From Mycobacterium xenopi (GTDB taxonomy: Bacteria; Actinomycetota; Actinomycetes; Mycobacteriales; Mycobacteriaceae): DNA of 64,000 nt. Position 1 is the stretch's first letter. Every line of letters begins with the position of its first letter. The position numbers and the translations under genes were made by a program. Location of the stretch: NCBI RefSeq assembly GCF_009936235.1, contig NZ_AP022314.1:4774001-4838000 (forward strand), written 5' to 3'. The notes beneath the pieces are model-generated. The model did not search any database and had not been told where the DNA came from. It was given only the letters and a program-made list of their open reading frames with translations. This document shows positions 7,746 through 15,014 of the stretch, piece after piece.

Positions 7746-8393
7746 CTAACTCTCCACCTGCCAGAGCCTGCCATCCATCAACCGCTCGAGCTGGCGTGTG
7801 ACCGCATCCAATTCCTCTCCTTGGCCGACGTAGCCGGCATAGAAAACCACGCCGCATAGCAGCGCCACCAGCATCTCGGTCAGCGACGCGCTGTCGGCCT
7901 CGGTGGCCACCTCGCCGCGGCGGATCGCATCATCGAGCACGCGGTTAAGGAATGCGCGCGTACTGCGCAACAAGTCGGTCTCGACCGCGCGCAGCTCCGG
8001 ATGGCGCCGCGACTCCAGCACCGAGGTGATCAGAAACGCCGCAGCCGACCGGTCCTGGGCATCGGTGTCGGTCGTGGCCGCGATGAACGTCGACAGCCGT
8101 CTGGGCAACGTCGTCTCGCGCTCCGCCCGCCTGATGCTGGCGGCGAGGAGGTCGCTCGTCTGCTCCAGCACCTCCAGATACAGCACACGCTTGTTGGCGA
8201 AATAGTGGTTGATTGCGGGCCGCGTCAGGTCGGCTCGGACCGCGATCGCCTGAAACGTCGCCGCTTCGTAACCGCGTTCGCTGAATACTTCACGAGCAGC
8301 ATGCAAAATGCGTCTTCGCGTTTCGGCAGCCTTCGCTGCCGGGGGCGACCCGGTCCCCGACTCCCGGTTCGCGGCACGCCTAAATTGTGCCAC
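7746..8393 (-). CDS. TetR-family transcriptional regulator (Rv0144-like)
   Basis: A 215-residue TetR regulator. A disordered 20-residue N-terminus precedes the HTH domain: AAETRRRILHAAREVFSERG, then ATFQAIAVRADLTRPAINHYF and NKRVLYLEVLE. The C-terminal all-helical ligand domain includes LTEMLVALLCGVVFYAGYV. It lies upstream of, and co-oriented with, the two methyltransferases, the ALDH and the SDR. It matches Rv0144 in position and is the best candidate local regulator of that operon. An 82-bp gap with an AT-rich patch separates it from the first methyltransferase gene. No ligand can be inferred. Confidence 0.9.
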   Translation of the reverse strand: MAQFRRAANRESGTGSPPAAKAAETRRRILHAAREVFSERGYEAATFQAIAVRADLTRPAINHYFANKRVLYLEVLEQTSDLLAASIRRAERETTLPRRLSTFIAATTDTDAQDRSAAAFLITSVLESRRHPELRAVETDLLRSTRAFLNRVLDDAIRRGEVATEADSASLTEMLVALLCGVVFYAGYVGQGEELDAVTRQLERLMDGRLWQVES

Positions 8394-8437
8394 AGATCAC
8401 ACTGTCGCCTCGGGCTCCAGCGAACCCCTGACGATGG

Positions 8438-8998
8438 CTAGGCCGATTTCGGACTCTTCCGCCGCGCCGTGCTCGCGGCGTCACGTTCGGTCGCGGATCC
8501 TTCGTGGGCCAGCTTCCCGCCCGCGTTCTCCAAGTGAGCGCGCACAAACCACTGGAACTTCTCGAGCTCGGCGGCCTGGTCGATCAGGATGTCCTGGGTG
8601 ACTCGGTCGAGCTCCTCGGTCTCGTCGATACCCTTTCGGACATCTTCGATGACACCGGTGTAAACCAGGTCCAGCGCGGCTAGATGTGCTTGCACGGTGT
8701 CGCGGCCCACCGAATAGTCGTCCCACGTGCGATCTTTGACGATCGCACCAGGGGTGCCTTGCGGAGAGGCCCCAAGCGCGGCAATCCTCTCGGCCAGCAC
8801 GTCGGCGTAGCCACGCACCGCTTCTACTTGTGGGTCGATCATTTCGTGCACACCAATGAAATTGGGTCCGACTACGTTCCAGTGGATGTGCTTGAGCGTC
8901 AGATGCAGGTCGTTGTAAGTGCTCAGCTGTTTCTGCAGCAGCTCCACCAGCCGCGCTGCCTGCTTGTCGGACAAGCCTGGAATTGTGAACTGTGTCAT
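8438..8998 (-). CDS. dps: Dps-family DNA-protecting ferritin
   Basis: A 186-residue miniferritin very close to M. smegmatis Dps1. It forms dodecamers, oxidises Fe(II) with peroxide and can bind DNA. The intersubunit ferroxidase ligands are all present: His39 and His51 (LKHIHWNVVG, GVHEMID), Asp55, Asp66 and Glu70 (GYADVLAERI). The lysine/arginine-rich C-terminal tail (ARRKSPKSA) is the DNA-binding extension known in mycobacterial Dps1. I chose the ATG at 8998 because GTGAGGGAG precedes it at good spacing; an upstream ATG would add ten unlikely residues. M. tuberculosis has no obvious Dps here, so this is a lineage difference. Confidence 0.94.
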   Translation of the reverse strand: MTQFTIPGLSDKQAARLVELLQKQLSTYNDLHLTLKHIHWNVVGPNFIGVHEMIDPQVEAVRGYADVLAERIAALGASPQGTPGAIVKDRTWDDYSVGRDTVQAHLAALDLVYTGVIEDVRKGIDETEELDRVTQDILIDQAAELEKFQWFVRAHLENAGGKLAHEGSATERDAASTARRKSPKSA

Positions 8999-9077
8999 CG
9001 CGATTACTCCCTCACCTGAAAGACACATGGTCCGATCACGAGTACCCGCTGACCACGGCCGGTAAGCATCTCCTTGG

Positions 9078-9135
9078 CGAGCAGACGCCTACGCCCCCAA
9101 TTCCGGTGCGAAATGGGAGCTTACGCGTCTGCTCG
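9078..9135. repeat. GAGCAGACGC inverted-repeat element, copy A (possible terminator)
   Basis: Perfect 11-bp arms, CGAGCAGACGC at 9078-9088 and GCGTCTGCTCG at 9125-9135, separated by 36 bp. The element lies just beyond the 3' end of the DNA glycosylase gene and upstream of dps. The same arm sequence recurs at 13.5 and 52.9 kb, so it is a dispersed intergenic element and not a chance hairpin. It could act as a factor-independent terminator for the glycosylase gene. Confidence 0.7.
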
Positions 9136-9147
9136 GCGGGCTGGCCC

Positions 9148-10065
9148 CTACAAACCGCGCAGGTTTTGGACCGGCAACCGCGGTCCGCGGCGCGGTTCGC
9201 AGGCCAATCCGCTGGCTTCGAGTAGCCGGACCACCCGGTGGCGGTGCGGCCGCATCGGCTCTAGTAGCTCAACCATGACCGCGTCGACGACCGGCCTGCC
9301 CAGCAGCGTCCACCCGATCATCTTGGGGATGTGATAGTCGCCCACCGACAACGCGTCGGCGTCACCGAATGCTCGTTGCGCGGTCTCGGCTGCGGTCCAC
9401 ACGCCCACTCCGGGCAACGAGGCCAGCGCCTGCCGCGCCCGTTCCGCCGGCAATGCCACCAGCCGTTCCAGCGATGACGCCCGCTGTGCGCAGGTGACGA
9501 CGGTGCGCGCGCGCCGCGGGTCGACGTTTGCGCGATGAAATTCCCACGACGGGACCGCTCGCCATACCTCGGCCGACGGCGGCACCCGCATCGCGGCCGG
9601 CGCTGGACCGGGCGCGGGCGTGCCGAATTTGGTGACCAGCACCCGCCAGGATCGGAAGGCGTCGGCCCCCGGAACCCTCTGCTCGAGAATCGCCGGAATC
9701 AGCGCTTCCAGCACCCGCCCGGTACGGCCCAGCCGCAGGTGTGGCAGCCGTCGATGCGCGGCGGCGACGGTGGCATCTTGGGGCAGGAAATCCGAGGCGT
9801 CGTCGTCGGCGCCCAGCATCGCCGGCAACGCGTCGAGGAACTCCTCGGCCCCGCTGCCCCAGGCGACGCCCTCCACGGCATTGGGTGCCGCGCGGCTAAT
9901 CCGCGCCGTCACAGGTCCGGTGGGCAACAGGCTGGTCCGCCAGATCGCCCCGCCACTGACTTGAAAACACGGGTCGCGGGGGCCGCGCCGCAGGGGGGCC
10001 AGCGTGATGTCCGGGCTGACCACGCCCGGGAACGTCACGGTGCGACAAGCCCGCTTCACCTGCAC
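9148..10065 (-). CDS. AlkA-like DNA-3-methyladenine glycosylase (Rv0142-like)
   Basis: A 305-residue HhH-GPD superfamily protein. The helix-hairpin-helix is LASLPGVGVWTAA (about 215-227). The catalytic aspartate is Asp243 in SVGDYHIPK, the position that activates base release in AlkA-type glycosylases. The N-terminal 120 residues form the divergent beta-rich domain, and LGRTGRVLEALIPAILEQRV leads into the helical core. It should excise alkylated bases for base-excision repair. The start is GTG. It is orthologous by position to Rv0142, and a palindromic element follows its stop codon. Enzyme specificity is inferred from the family only. Confidence 0.87.
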   Translation of the reverse strand: MQVKRACRTVTFPGVVSPDITLAPLRRGPRDPCFQVSGGAIWRTSLLPTGPVTARISRAAPNAVEGVAWGSGAEEFLDALPAMLGADDDASDFLPQDATVAAAHRRLPHLRLGRTGRVLEALIPAILEQRVPGADAFRSWRVLVTKFGTPAPGPAPAAMRVPPSAEVWRAVPSWEFHRANVDPRRARTVVTCAQRASSLERLVALPAERARQALASLPGVGVWTAAETAQRAFGDADALSVGDYHIPKMIGWTLLGRPVVDAVMVELLEPMRPHRHRVVRLLEASGLACEPRRGPRLPVQNLRGL

Positions 10066-10166
10066 CTAATCACTCCAACGCCGCGACTGCCGGATCCCAC
10101 AGATCATAGGTTCGTACCGGTTTACCCGTGATTGACCGCCGGTGTACTGCGAGACAGGATGGCGGT

Positions 10167-10544
10167 GTGATCACGCCGTTCGATAATCCCCAGGCTGAAC
10201 TGGCGTGGATGTTCCTGCAGTGCCTGCAGGGCGGAGACATCGACGAGTGTTTCGCGCTGCTCAGCGATGACTTCACCTACTGGAACGTCGCTACTCGGGA
10301 ATCGGCCGACAAGGCTTCGTTGCGCCGGCAAATCGAGCGGCGCAAGCAAGACCTCGAGCTGACCTTGGATTTGGTCCGCTACATCGCCGACGGTGACAGT
10401 GTGGTGATCGAGGCGCACGGCGATGGTGTCACCGCCGCTGGAACGCGCTACGACAGCCCGTATGTCTTCATCTTCGATACCCGCGACGGTCAGATCGTGT
10501 CGCTGCGCGAGTACTCCGATACCCGGGTGGCGGCCACCACCTAG
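10167..10544 (+). CDS. SnoaL-like/NTF2-fold protein (Rv0141c-like)
   Basis: A 125-residue protein with the SnoaL-like NTF2 fold: an N-terminal helix pair (AELAWMFLQCLQGGDIDECFALLSDDFTYW), then strands ending in YVFIFDTRDGQIVSLREY, a classic SnoaL tail. The fold serves isomerases, hydrolases and small-ligand binders, so function is open. I chose the GTG at 10167 because AGGATGG precedes it; a GTG 39 bp upstream is also in frame. It converges with the DUF427 gene, sharing the last 4 bases of both stop regions. It corresponds to Rv0141c by order. Confidence 0.85.
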   Translation: MITPFDNPQAELAWMFLQCLQGGDIDECFALLSDDFTYWNVATRESADKASLRRQIERRKQDLELTLDLVRYIADGDSVVIEAHGDGVTAAGTRYDSPYVFIFDTRDGQIVSLREYSDTRVAATT

Positions 10545-10921
10545 TCGGGTTCCACGGTGATTTCGGCCTTGTCGGGGTAGAAGGCGACGTGGCCGGCGAT
10601 CGCTGCCACAGCGGGGTACGGCTCCGCATAGGTCCAGATCGCGTCGTCGACGGTGTCACCGGCCGCGGTGGTCACGCTGTAGTAGCTGGCCTCGCCCTTA
10701 AATGGGCAGTAGGTCTTGGTGTCGCTGCGAGTCAGCACATCGCTGACGACGTCGCCTATCGGAATGTATTGCACGGCAGGCAAAGTCGCTTCCTGCAGCG
10801 TTAGTGCCGCGTGGGTGTCGGCGACGAGCTCGCCGTTGACGCGAACCCGCACCCGGCCTTTGGTCGGCTCGATCGTGATCGGGTGCTCGGTGCTTGGTTC
10901 CAAGACAATCCGGTCGCTCAT
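10541..10921 (-). CDS. DUF427 domain protein (Rv0140-like)
   Basis: A 126-residue single-domain DUF427 protein. The signature elements are RVRVRVNGELVADTHAALTL, the central YIPIGDV, KTYCPFKGEASYYSV and the C-terminal HVAFYPDKAEITV. The biochemical role of DUF427 is unknown. GAGGAG precedes the ATG. The gene is the ortholog of Rv0140 by position. A degraded methyltransferase lies just upstream on the same strand. A tandem two-domain DUF427 protein is encoded elsewhere in the window at 24.1 kb. Confidence 0.88.
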   Translation of the reverse strand: MSDRIVLEPSTEHPITIEPTKGRVRVRVNGELVADTHAALTLQEATLPAVQYIPIGDVVSDVLTRSDTKTYCPFKGEASYYSVTTAAGDTVDDAIWTYAEPYPAVAAIAGHVAFYPDKAEITVEPD

Positions 10922-10994
10922 GGTGGCATCTCCTCACGGTGGATAGCAGGTGTAACGCCGCGCGGCGACGGACATTCCCAGCTGTCCGTGGATT

Positions 10995-11367
10995 CAGAAT
11001 GCGTAGCGGTGGTATTGCGCCATGTTGGCCAAGGCCGGCACCAGCGACATGGCCCTGCCCAACACCTGTGTCGGCGCGGTAGCCGGGCGAATGTGGCCGA
11101 TTCATACCACCGCACCCATGCCAACAGTCGTGTGTTGGGCACCGCCGCGAGCATCTCGTCGGGGCCGTTGATCCCCCAATGCAGTCGACTCTGACCGTGG
11201 TAGCGGTCCCCGGCCGAGAACAGCTGCCGGGGCAGCTCGGCGATGTCTCTCGCGTACCGATCACCCAGGATCGGCTCCGGCACGTCGGCGTCGAGCGCCT
11301 TGGCGTAGAGCGCGGCCAGCATGGTCTGCGGCGCCCCGCGTAGCTCGACAGATAACTCAACCACCAC
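10995..11367 (-). pseudogene. PPM1/LCMT-family methyltransferase remnant
   Basis: A much-reduced gene for a SAM-dependent methyltransferase of the same superfamily as the pair at 5.7-7.7 kb, but another subfamily. The N-terminal ELRGAPQTMLAALYAKALDA and ILGDRYARDI survive. The whole central SAM-binding domain is deleted. Residues near the C-terminus (LHWGINGPDEMLAAVPNTRL) follow, and after a frameshift the true end reads QVLGRAMSLVPALANMAQYH and terminates TGA at 10995-10997. About 115 of roughly 280 codons remain. It separates the DUF427 gene from the Rv0139-like reductase gene. Confidence 0.78.
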
Positions 11368-11390
11368 CGGAGTGACGGTAGTACGGGTAG

Positions 11391-12407
11391 TCAGCTCGCA
11401 GCCGCGCTCTTGCCCTTGGCGTCGCGCAGCGCCATCCAGAACCGCGCGGCTTCACGGATCGATTCCTCGACCGGCCTTGGCTGCCAACCTAATTCGCGAA
11501 CCGCCTTGCTGTGGTCTACCGGCGCTTCGGAGCGCATCATCCGCACCGACTGCAGGCTCAGTTCCGCGTCTTTACCGGTGAGCCGAGCCTTCAGACTGCC
11601 CAGGGCCCCCAGGGCGTAGAGCGCCGGTACCGGGATCGACCGTCGCGGCGGTGGCACGCCGGCTTCGTCGGCGGCGATCCGCACGACGTCCTTCAGCGGC
11701 ATCATCCGTTCCGACACAAGGTATCTTTCGCCGTTGCGCCCGCGTTCAGCGGCCAATATCAACGCTCGGGCAGCGTCGTCGACGCCGACCACTTCCAGCT
11801 CGATGCCGTCCATCAGAAAGGGCAGCTTGCCGAACACCGCGCCGGCGATGAAGGCGCCATGTGGGGTGCGGCCCCAATCACCGCTGCCGTAGGTCGTCGA
11901 CACGCACATCGCGACCGCGGGGAGCGCGTGCTCAGAGGCGTACCGCAGCACCAAATCCTCGGCCTGCACCCGTGATTGGACATACGCGGTCAGGCCGCGA
12001 CGGCGGATCTGATCGTCTTCGGTGGCCACGTGGCCACGACGTCGGCCCACGGTCGCGTAGGTGCTGGTGAAGACGAACCTGTGCAGATCCGCGTCTTTGG
12101 CGACGTCGAGGACGTTGCGGAGGCCTTCGACGTTGGTGCGGAATAGCGGCGCGGGGTCGCGCAGCCACGCGCGGGTGTCGACGACGCAGTAGTACACGTC
12201 GGCACAGCCGTTTATTGCGGCGCGCAGCGTGGGGGTGTCGAAGATATCGCCCTCGAAGCGGGTGACCGCTAGGTCGTCGATGCTGCGGGTGTTGGCGGTG
12301 GGCCGCACCATCACCCGGACGTCGGCGCCGTCGGCGACAAGCTGTCGGGTGACGTGTGACCCCAGGAAGCCGTTGGCGCCGATCACCAGCTTGGGCGCCG
12401 CACTCAT
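11391..12407 (-). CDS. NAD-dependent epimerase/dihydroflavonol reductase-like protein (Rv0139-like)
   Basis: A 338-residue extended SDR. The cofactor motif GANGFLG is at 10-16, the acidic GDIFD near 54-58, and TSTYATVG carries the catalytic Ser/Thr. The active-site motif reads Tyr142-V-Q-S-Arg146 (AYVQSRVQAE), so the usual lysine of YxxxK is arginine. Substrate-domain residues PFLMDGIELEVVGVDDAA follow. It resembles dihydroflavonol-4-reductases and 3-beta-HSD-like enzymes. Its ATG overlaps the stop of the SnoaL-like gene upstream (ATGA), with GGAGGT as ribosome binding site, so the two are translationally coupled. Lying downstream of a KstR-type operator, it may act on sterol or lipid substrates. 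Confidence 0.88.
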   Translation of the reverse strand: MSAAPKLVIGANGFLGSHVTRQLVADGADVRVMVRPTANTRSIDDLAVTRFEGDIFDTPTLRAAINGCADVYYCVVDTRAWLRDPAPLFRTNVEGLRNVLDVAKDADLHRFVFTSTYATVGRRRGHVATEDDQIRRRGLTAYVQSRVQAEDLVLRYASEHALPAVAMCVSTTYGSGDWGRTPHGAFIAGAVFGKLPFLMDGIELEVVGVDDAARALILAAERGRNGERYLVSERMMPLKDVVRIAADEAGVPPPRRSIPVPALYALGALGSLKARLTGKDAELSLQSVRMMRSEAPVDHSKAVRELGWQPRPVEESIREAARFWMALRDAKGKSAAAS

Positions 12408-12910
12408 TTGTCACCTCCGTACTGGCGCATCCAGCGCGCTGCGTCCTCGTCAAGCGTGCCGAGCTGCTCAGCCTTCTTGCACCATTTCATCGCGGCGCGG
12501 ACAAAGCGCAGCGGGTTGTAGATGTCTTCTTGACGACACCACAAGCCGTCGCCGGCGTAGGTGAGGATCGTGATGTTGGTCGCGCTGATGACGGTGCCGT
12601 CGCCGGGATCTTTCATCGGGTTGTCCAGTTCGCAGATGATCCTGCCGGTCGGCTCGTCGATGACCGACCACAGCGCCGGAAACGCGACCATGTGACTGCC
12701 CGGAAACGTCGACATCGTCTTGCGGATCCAAGCCAGCACCTCGTCGCGGCCCCGCATGGTGCCCGCCGCGTGCTCGACGTACTCGACGTCGGGTGTGTAC
12801 TGCTGCACCCAGGCGTTCCAGTCGCGGGTTTCGGCGGCGCGGGCCACGGTCTGCTCGTAGGCGTTGAACGCGGCGGCCAGTTCGTCGCGGCTGAACGGCT
12901 GAGTCGTCAC
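12404..12910 (-). CDS. SnoaL-like/NTF2-fold protein (Rv0138-like)
   Basis: A 168-residue SnoaL-like protein: DELAAAFNAYEQTVARAAET and WNAWVQQYTPDVEYVEHAAG form the helical cap, MRGRDEVLAWIRKTM and ISATNITILTYAGDGLW the sheet. I chose the GTG at 12910, since the longer upstream frame lacks any family match and crosses the msrA promoter. It opens a two-gene operon with the Rv0139-like reductase (ATGA overlap). A KstR-type palindrome sits 8-22 bp upstream of the GTG, which should place the operon under cholesterol-responsive repression. The enzymatic role is unknown. Confidence 0.87.
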   Translation of the reverse strand: MTTQPFSRDELAAAFNAYEQTVARAAETRDWNAWVQQYTPDVEYVEHAAGTMRGRDEVLAWIRKTMSTFPGSHMVAFPALWSVIDEPTGRIICELDNPMKDPGDGTVISATNITILTYAGDGLWCRQEDIYNPLRFVRAAMKWCKKAEQLGTLDEDAARWMRQYGGDK

Positions 12911-12918
12911 GTCAAAAC

Positions 12919-12932
12919 TAGAACACGTTCTA
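12919..12932. promoter_or_regulatory. KstR-type operator, perfect TAGAAC-AC-GTTCTA palindrome
   Basis: TAGAACACGTTCTA matches the published KstR consensus TnnAACnnGTTnnA at every fixed position, and the flanking AG/CT also pair. It lies in the 69-bp divergent region between the Rv0138-like gene and msrA, so a bound repressor could control both. KstR is the TetR-family repressor of mycobacterial cholesterol catabolism, relieved by sterol-derived CoA thioesters. Confidence 0.78.
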
Positions 12933-12979
12933 CCTGGATTTGTCGAGCACTTCCTATGCTCGGATGAAGGAGGCTGAAC

Positions 12980-13492
12980 ATGACGAGTACGAAGAAGGCG
13001 ATTCTGGCGGGCGGCTGCTTTTGGGGCATGCAGGATCTGTTCCGTAAACAGCCCGGCGTGGTCTCGACCCGCGTCGGCTACACCGGCGGGCAGAACGCCA
13101 ACCCCACCTACCGCAACCACCCCGGTCATGCCGAGGCGATCGAGATCGTCTACGACCCGGCGCGCACCGACTACCGCACGCTGCTGGAGTTCTTCTTCCA
13201 AATCCACGACCCGACGACCAAGAACCGGCAGGGCAACGACGTCGGCACCAGCTATCGCTCGGCGATCTTCTACCTCGACGACGAGCAGAAGAAGATCGCG
13301 CTGGACACCATCGCCGACGTCGACGCATCCGGCCTATGGCCGGGCAAGGTCGTGACCGAGGTCAGCCCGGCCGCCGAGTTCTGGGAGGCCGAACCCGAGC
13401 ATCAGGACTACCTGGAGCGCTACCCCAACGGCTACACCTGCCACTACCCGCGCCCGAATTGGAAGCTGCCCCGACGGGCCGCGGTCGAGTAG
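12980..13492 (+). CDS. msrA: Peptide methionine-(S)-S-oxide reductase MsrA
   Basis: A 170-residue MsrA. The catalytic GGCFWG motif has its nucleophilic Cys at residue 13. RVGYTGG, HPGHAEAIEIVYDP, FFFQIHDPTTKNRQGNDVG and YRSAIFYL are all in place, and a resolving-type Cys lies near the C-terminus in NGYTCHYPRP. It repairs oxidised methionine S-sulfoxide with thioredoxin as reductant. AAGGAGG precedes the ATG. It is divergent from the Rv0138-like gene across a KstR-type site and is followed by a 21-bp inverted repeat. It is orthologous to Rv0137c by context. Confidence 0.96.
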   Translation: MTSTKKAILAGGCFWGMQDLFRKQPGVVSTRVGYTGGQNANPTYRNHPGHAEAIEIVYDPARTDYRTLLEFFFQIHDPTTKNRQGNDVGTSYRSAIFYLDDEQKKIALDTIADVDASGLWPGKVVTEVSPAAEFWEAEPEHQDYLERYPNGYTCHYPRPNWKLPRRAAVE

Positions 13493-13495
13493 CTG

Positions 13496-13556
13496 GCCGA
13501 GCAGACGCAAAATCGCCCAATTGCGTTGAGAAAACGCGATTTTGCGTCTGCTCGGC
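13496..13556. terminator. GAGCAGACGC inverted-repeat element, copy B, between msrA and cyp138
   Basis: A perfect 21-bp inverted repeat, arms 13496-13516 and 13536-13556, with a 19-base loop. Each arm contains CGAGCAGACGCAAAATCGC or its complement. It begins 3 bp after the msrA stop and ends 9 bp before the cyp138 stop. Sitting exactly between two convergent genes, it fits a bidirectional terminator. Its A-rich inner arm gives T-runs on both strands. It belongs to the same dispersed family as copies at 9.1 and 52.9 kb. Confidence 0.78.
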
Positions 13557-13565
13557 AGGGGTGGC

Positions 13566-14903
13566 TTAGCGGCGATGTACGACGATGCGGCCGCCACGCT
13601 TGGGGGTGAAGGCGACACCGCGCGCGTGCCACTTTTCACCGGGAGTTGTCGTCGTTTCAATAGTGAACTGCCGCAACACAGTTCGCAGCACAACGTCCAT
13701 CTCCATGTTGGCAAATGCCGCGCCGACGCAGCGCCGTGTACCGCCGCCGAACGGGATCCAGGCGAAGGTGGGCGGCTTCGTGCCGAGGTAACGCTGCGGG
13801 TCGAAACGCTCCGGATCGGGGAACACGTCGGGGTCGTCGTGTATCTGCGAGATTGCGACGACGATCGAGTAGCCCCGGGGGATAACCCATTCGCCCAGCT
13901 GGTACGCGGGAGCATAGACGTGCCGACCGGCAAAGTCGATGACGGTCCGATTGCGCTGCACCTCGAGGATCGCCGCCTGGCGCAACTCGTTGTTGTCGGT
14001 ATCGGCTTCCTCCACCAGCTGCGCGAGCACGTCGGGATGTCGGCTCAGCCGCTCGAACGCCCAGCCCAGCGTAGCCGCAGTGGTTTCGTGTCCGGCGGCC
14101 AACAGCGTCAGTAGCTCATCACCAATGTCTTTGCGGGACATGGCTGAGCCATCCTCGTACGTGCTGCGCAGCATGAGCGCAAGGATGTCGGTGCGGTCCT
14201 CGAAGTTCGGGTCGGCCCGCTCAGCCTCGATCAGCTTGTCGATGACGAGGTCGTACTTCCGCCGTCGCTCGGCCAGCCGCCCCCAGGGGCTGTAGCGGCC
14301 ATAGGTCCGGGCGGGTTTTGGCAGTGCTGCCAGTCGTGAGCCCAGGGTGACCCAGGGCGGGATCAGGTGTCGCAGCTCGTCGAATTCGGTGCCACCGGCG
14401 CCGAATACCGCCCGCAGGATGGCGTTGAGCGTGATGCGCATCATCGAGGGCAGCGTGGGGAATTCCTTGTGTTCGGGCCAGCTTTCGGTCTCACGCAGGG
14501 TCTCTTCTTCGATGATCTTCTCGAAATTCTTGACGCTCTTGCCATGAAACGGTGGAGCCAGCAGACGCCGGCGCCGTCGGTGGTCGTCGCCGTCGAGCGC
14601 GAACACTGATCCGGAGCCAAGCAGCCGACTCAGATTGGGTTGGATATTGCCGAGCTGTTCGGGGCTGGTGGTGAATACCTGCTTGGCCAGCTGCGGGTCG
14701 GCGACCACCACGGTGTGCCTCCAGATCGGCATGGTGAGCGTGAAGGTGTTGCCGTATCGCGGCACCAGTTGCTGTATGGTCCATCGCCGCGACGTCGCGA
14801 ATGCAATTCCGAGGAATGTCTTCGGGATTCGTACCGCGGGTGGCAGGTTGATCGTGGGCGGTGCTGCTGCCGCATGGGTGCCAACGGTGACGGCGTCGCT
14901 CAT
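13566..14903 (-). CDS. cyp138: Cytochrome P450 CYP138
   Basis: A 445-residue P450 closely matching mycobacterial CYP138 (Rv0136) throughout. The I-helix oxygen-activation motif is AAGHETTAATLGWAF, the K-helix is of ExxR type, and the haem-binding loop is PFGGGTRRCVGAAFANME with the thiolate Cys. The conserved SGSVFALDGDDHRRRRRLLA precedes the C helix. It is a monooxygenase of unknown physiological substrate. I chose the ATG at 14903 (GGGAG upstream) because it matches the family N-terminus; an ATG 51 bp farther up also exists. It is divergent from a TetR gene across a region full of GGTAC half-sites. Confidence 0.93.
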   Translation of the reverse strand: MSDAVTVGTHAAAAPPTINLPPAVRIPKTFLGIAFATSRRWTIQQLVPRYGNTFTLTMPIWRHTVVVADPQLAKQVFTTSPEQLGNIQPNLSRLLGSGSVFALDGDDHRRRRRLLAPPFHGKSVKNFEKIIEEETLRETESWPEHKEFPTLPSMMRITLNAILRAVFGAGGTEFDELRHLIPPWVTLGSRLAALPKPARTYGRYSPWGRLAERRRKYDLVIDKLIEAERADPNFEDRTDILALMLRSTYEDGSAMSRKDIGDELLTLLAAGHETTAATLGWAFERLSRHPDVLAQLVEEADTDNNELRQAAILEVQRNRTVIDFAGRHVYAPAYQLGEWVIPRGYSIVVAISQIHDDPDVFPDPERFDPQRYLGTKPPTFAWIPFGGGTRRCVGAAFANMEMDVVLRTVLRQFTIETTTTPGEKWHARGVAFTPKRGGRIVVHRR

Positions 14904-14927
14904 GGTGATGCGCTCCCAAGGTCCGCG

Positions 14928-14980
14928 TGGTACTGCGGTGTACCAGAGGCTCATCGGGTACGGTACTCTTTGGTACCAAA
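14928..14980. promoter_or_regulatory. Operator cluster of GGTAC palindromes between cyp138 and its TetR
   Basis: The 111-bp divergent region holds two dyads: TGGTAC-N6-GTACCA at 14928-14945 and the perfect 12-bp palindrome TTTGGTACCAAA at 14969-14980, with one more GGTAC at 14962-14966. Such repeated dyads between a TetR gene and a divergent target are typical binding sites of that TetR. Confidence 0.6.
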
Positions 14981-15014
14981 CTCTGGCAAGGGAGAATTCG
15001 AGAGGAGCGCCGAC

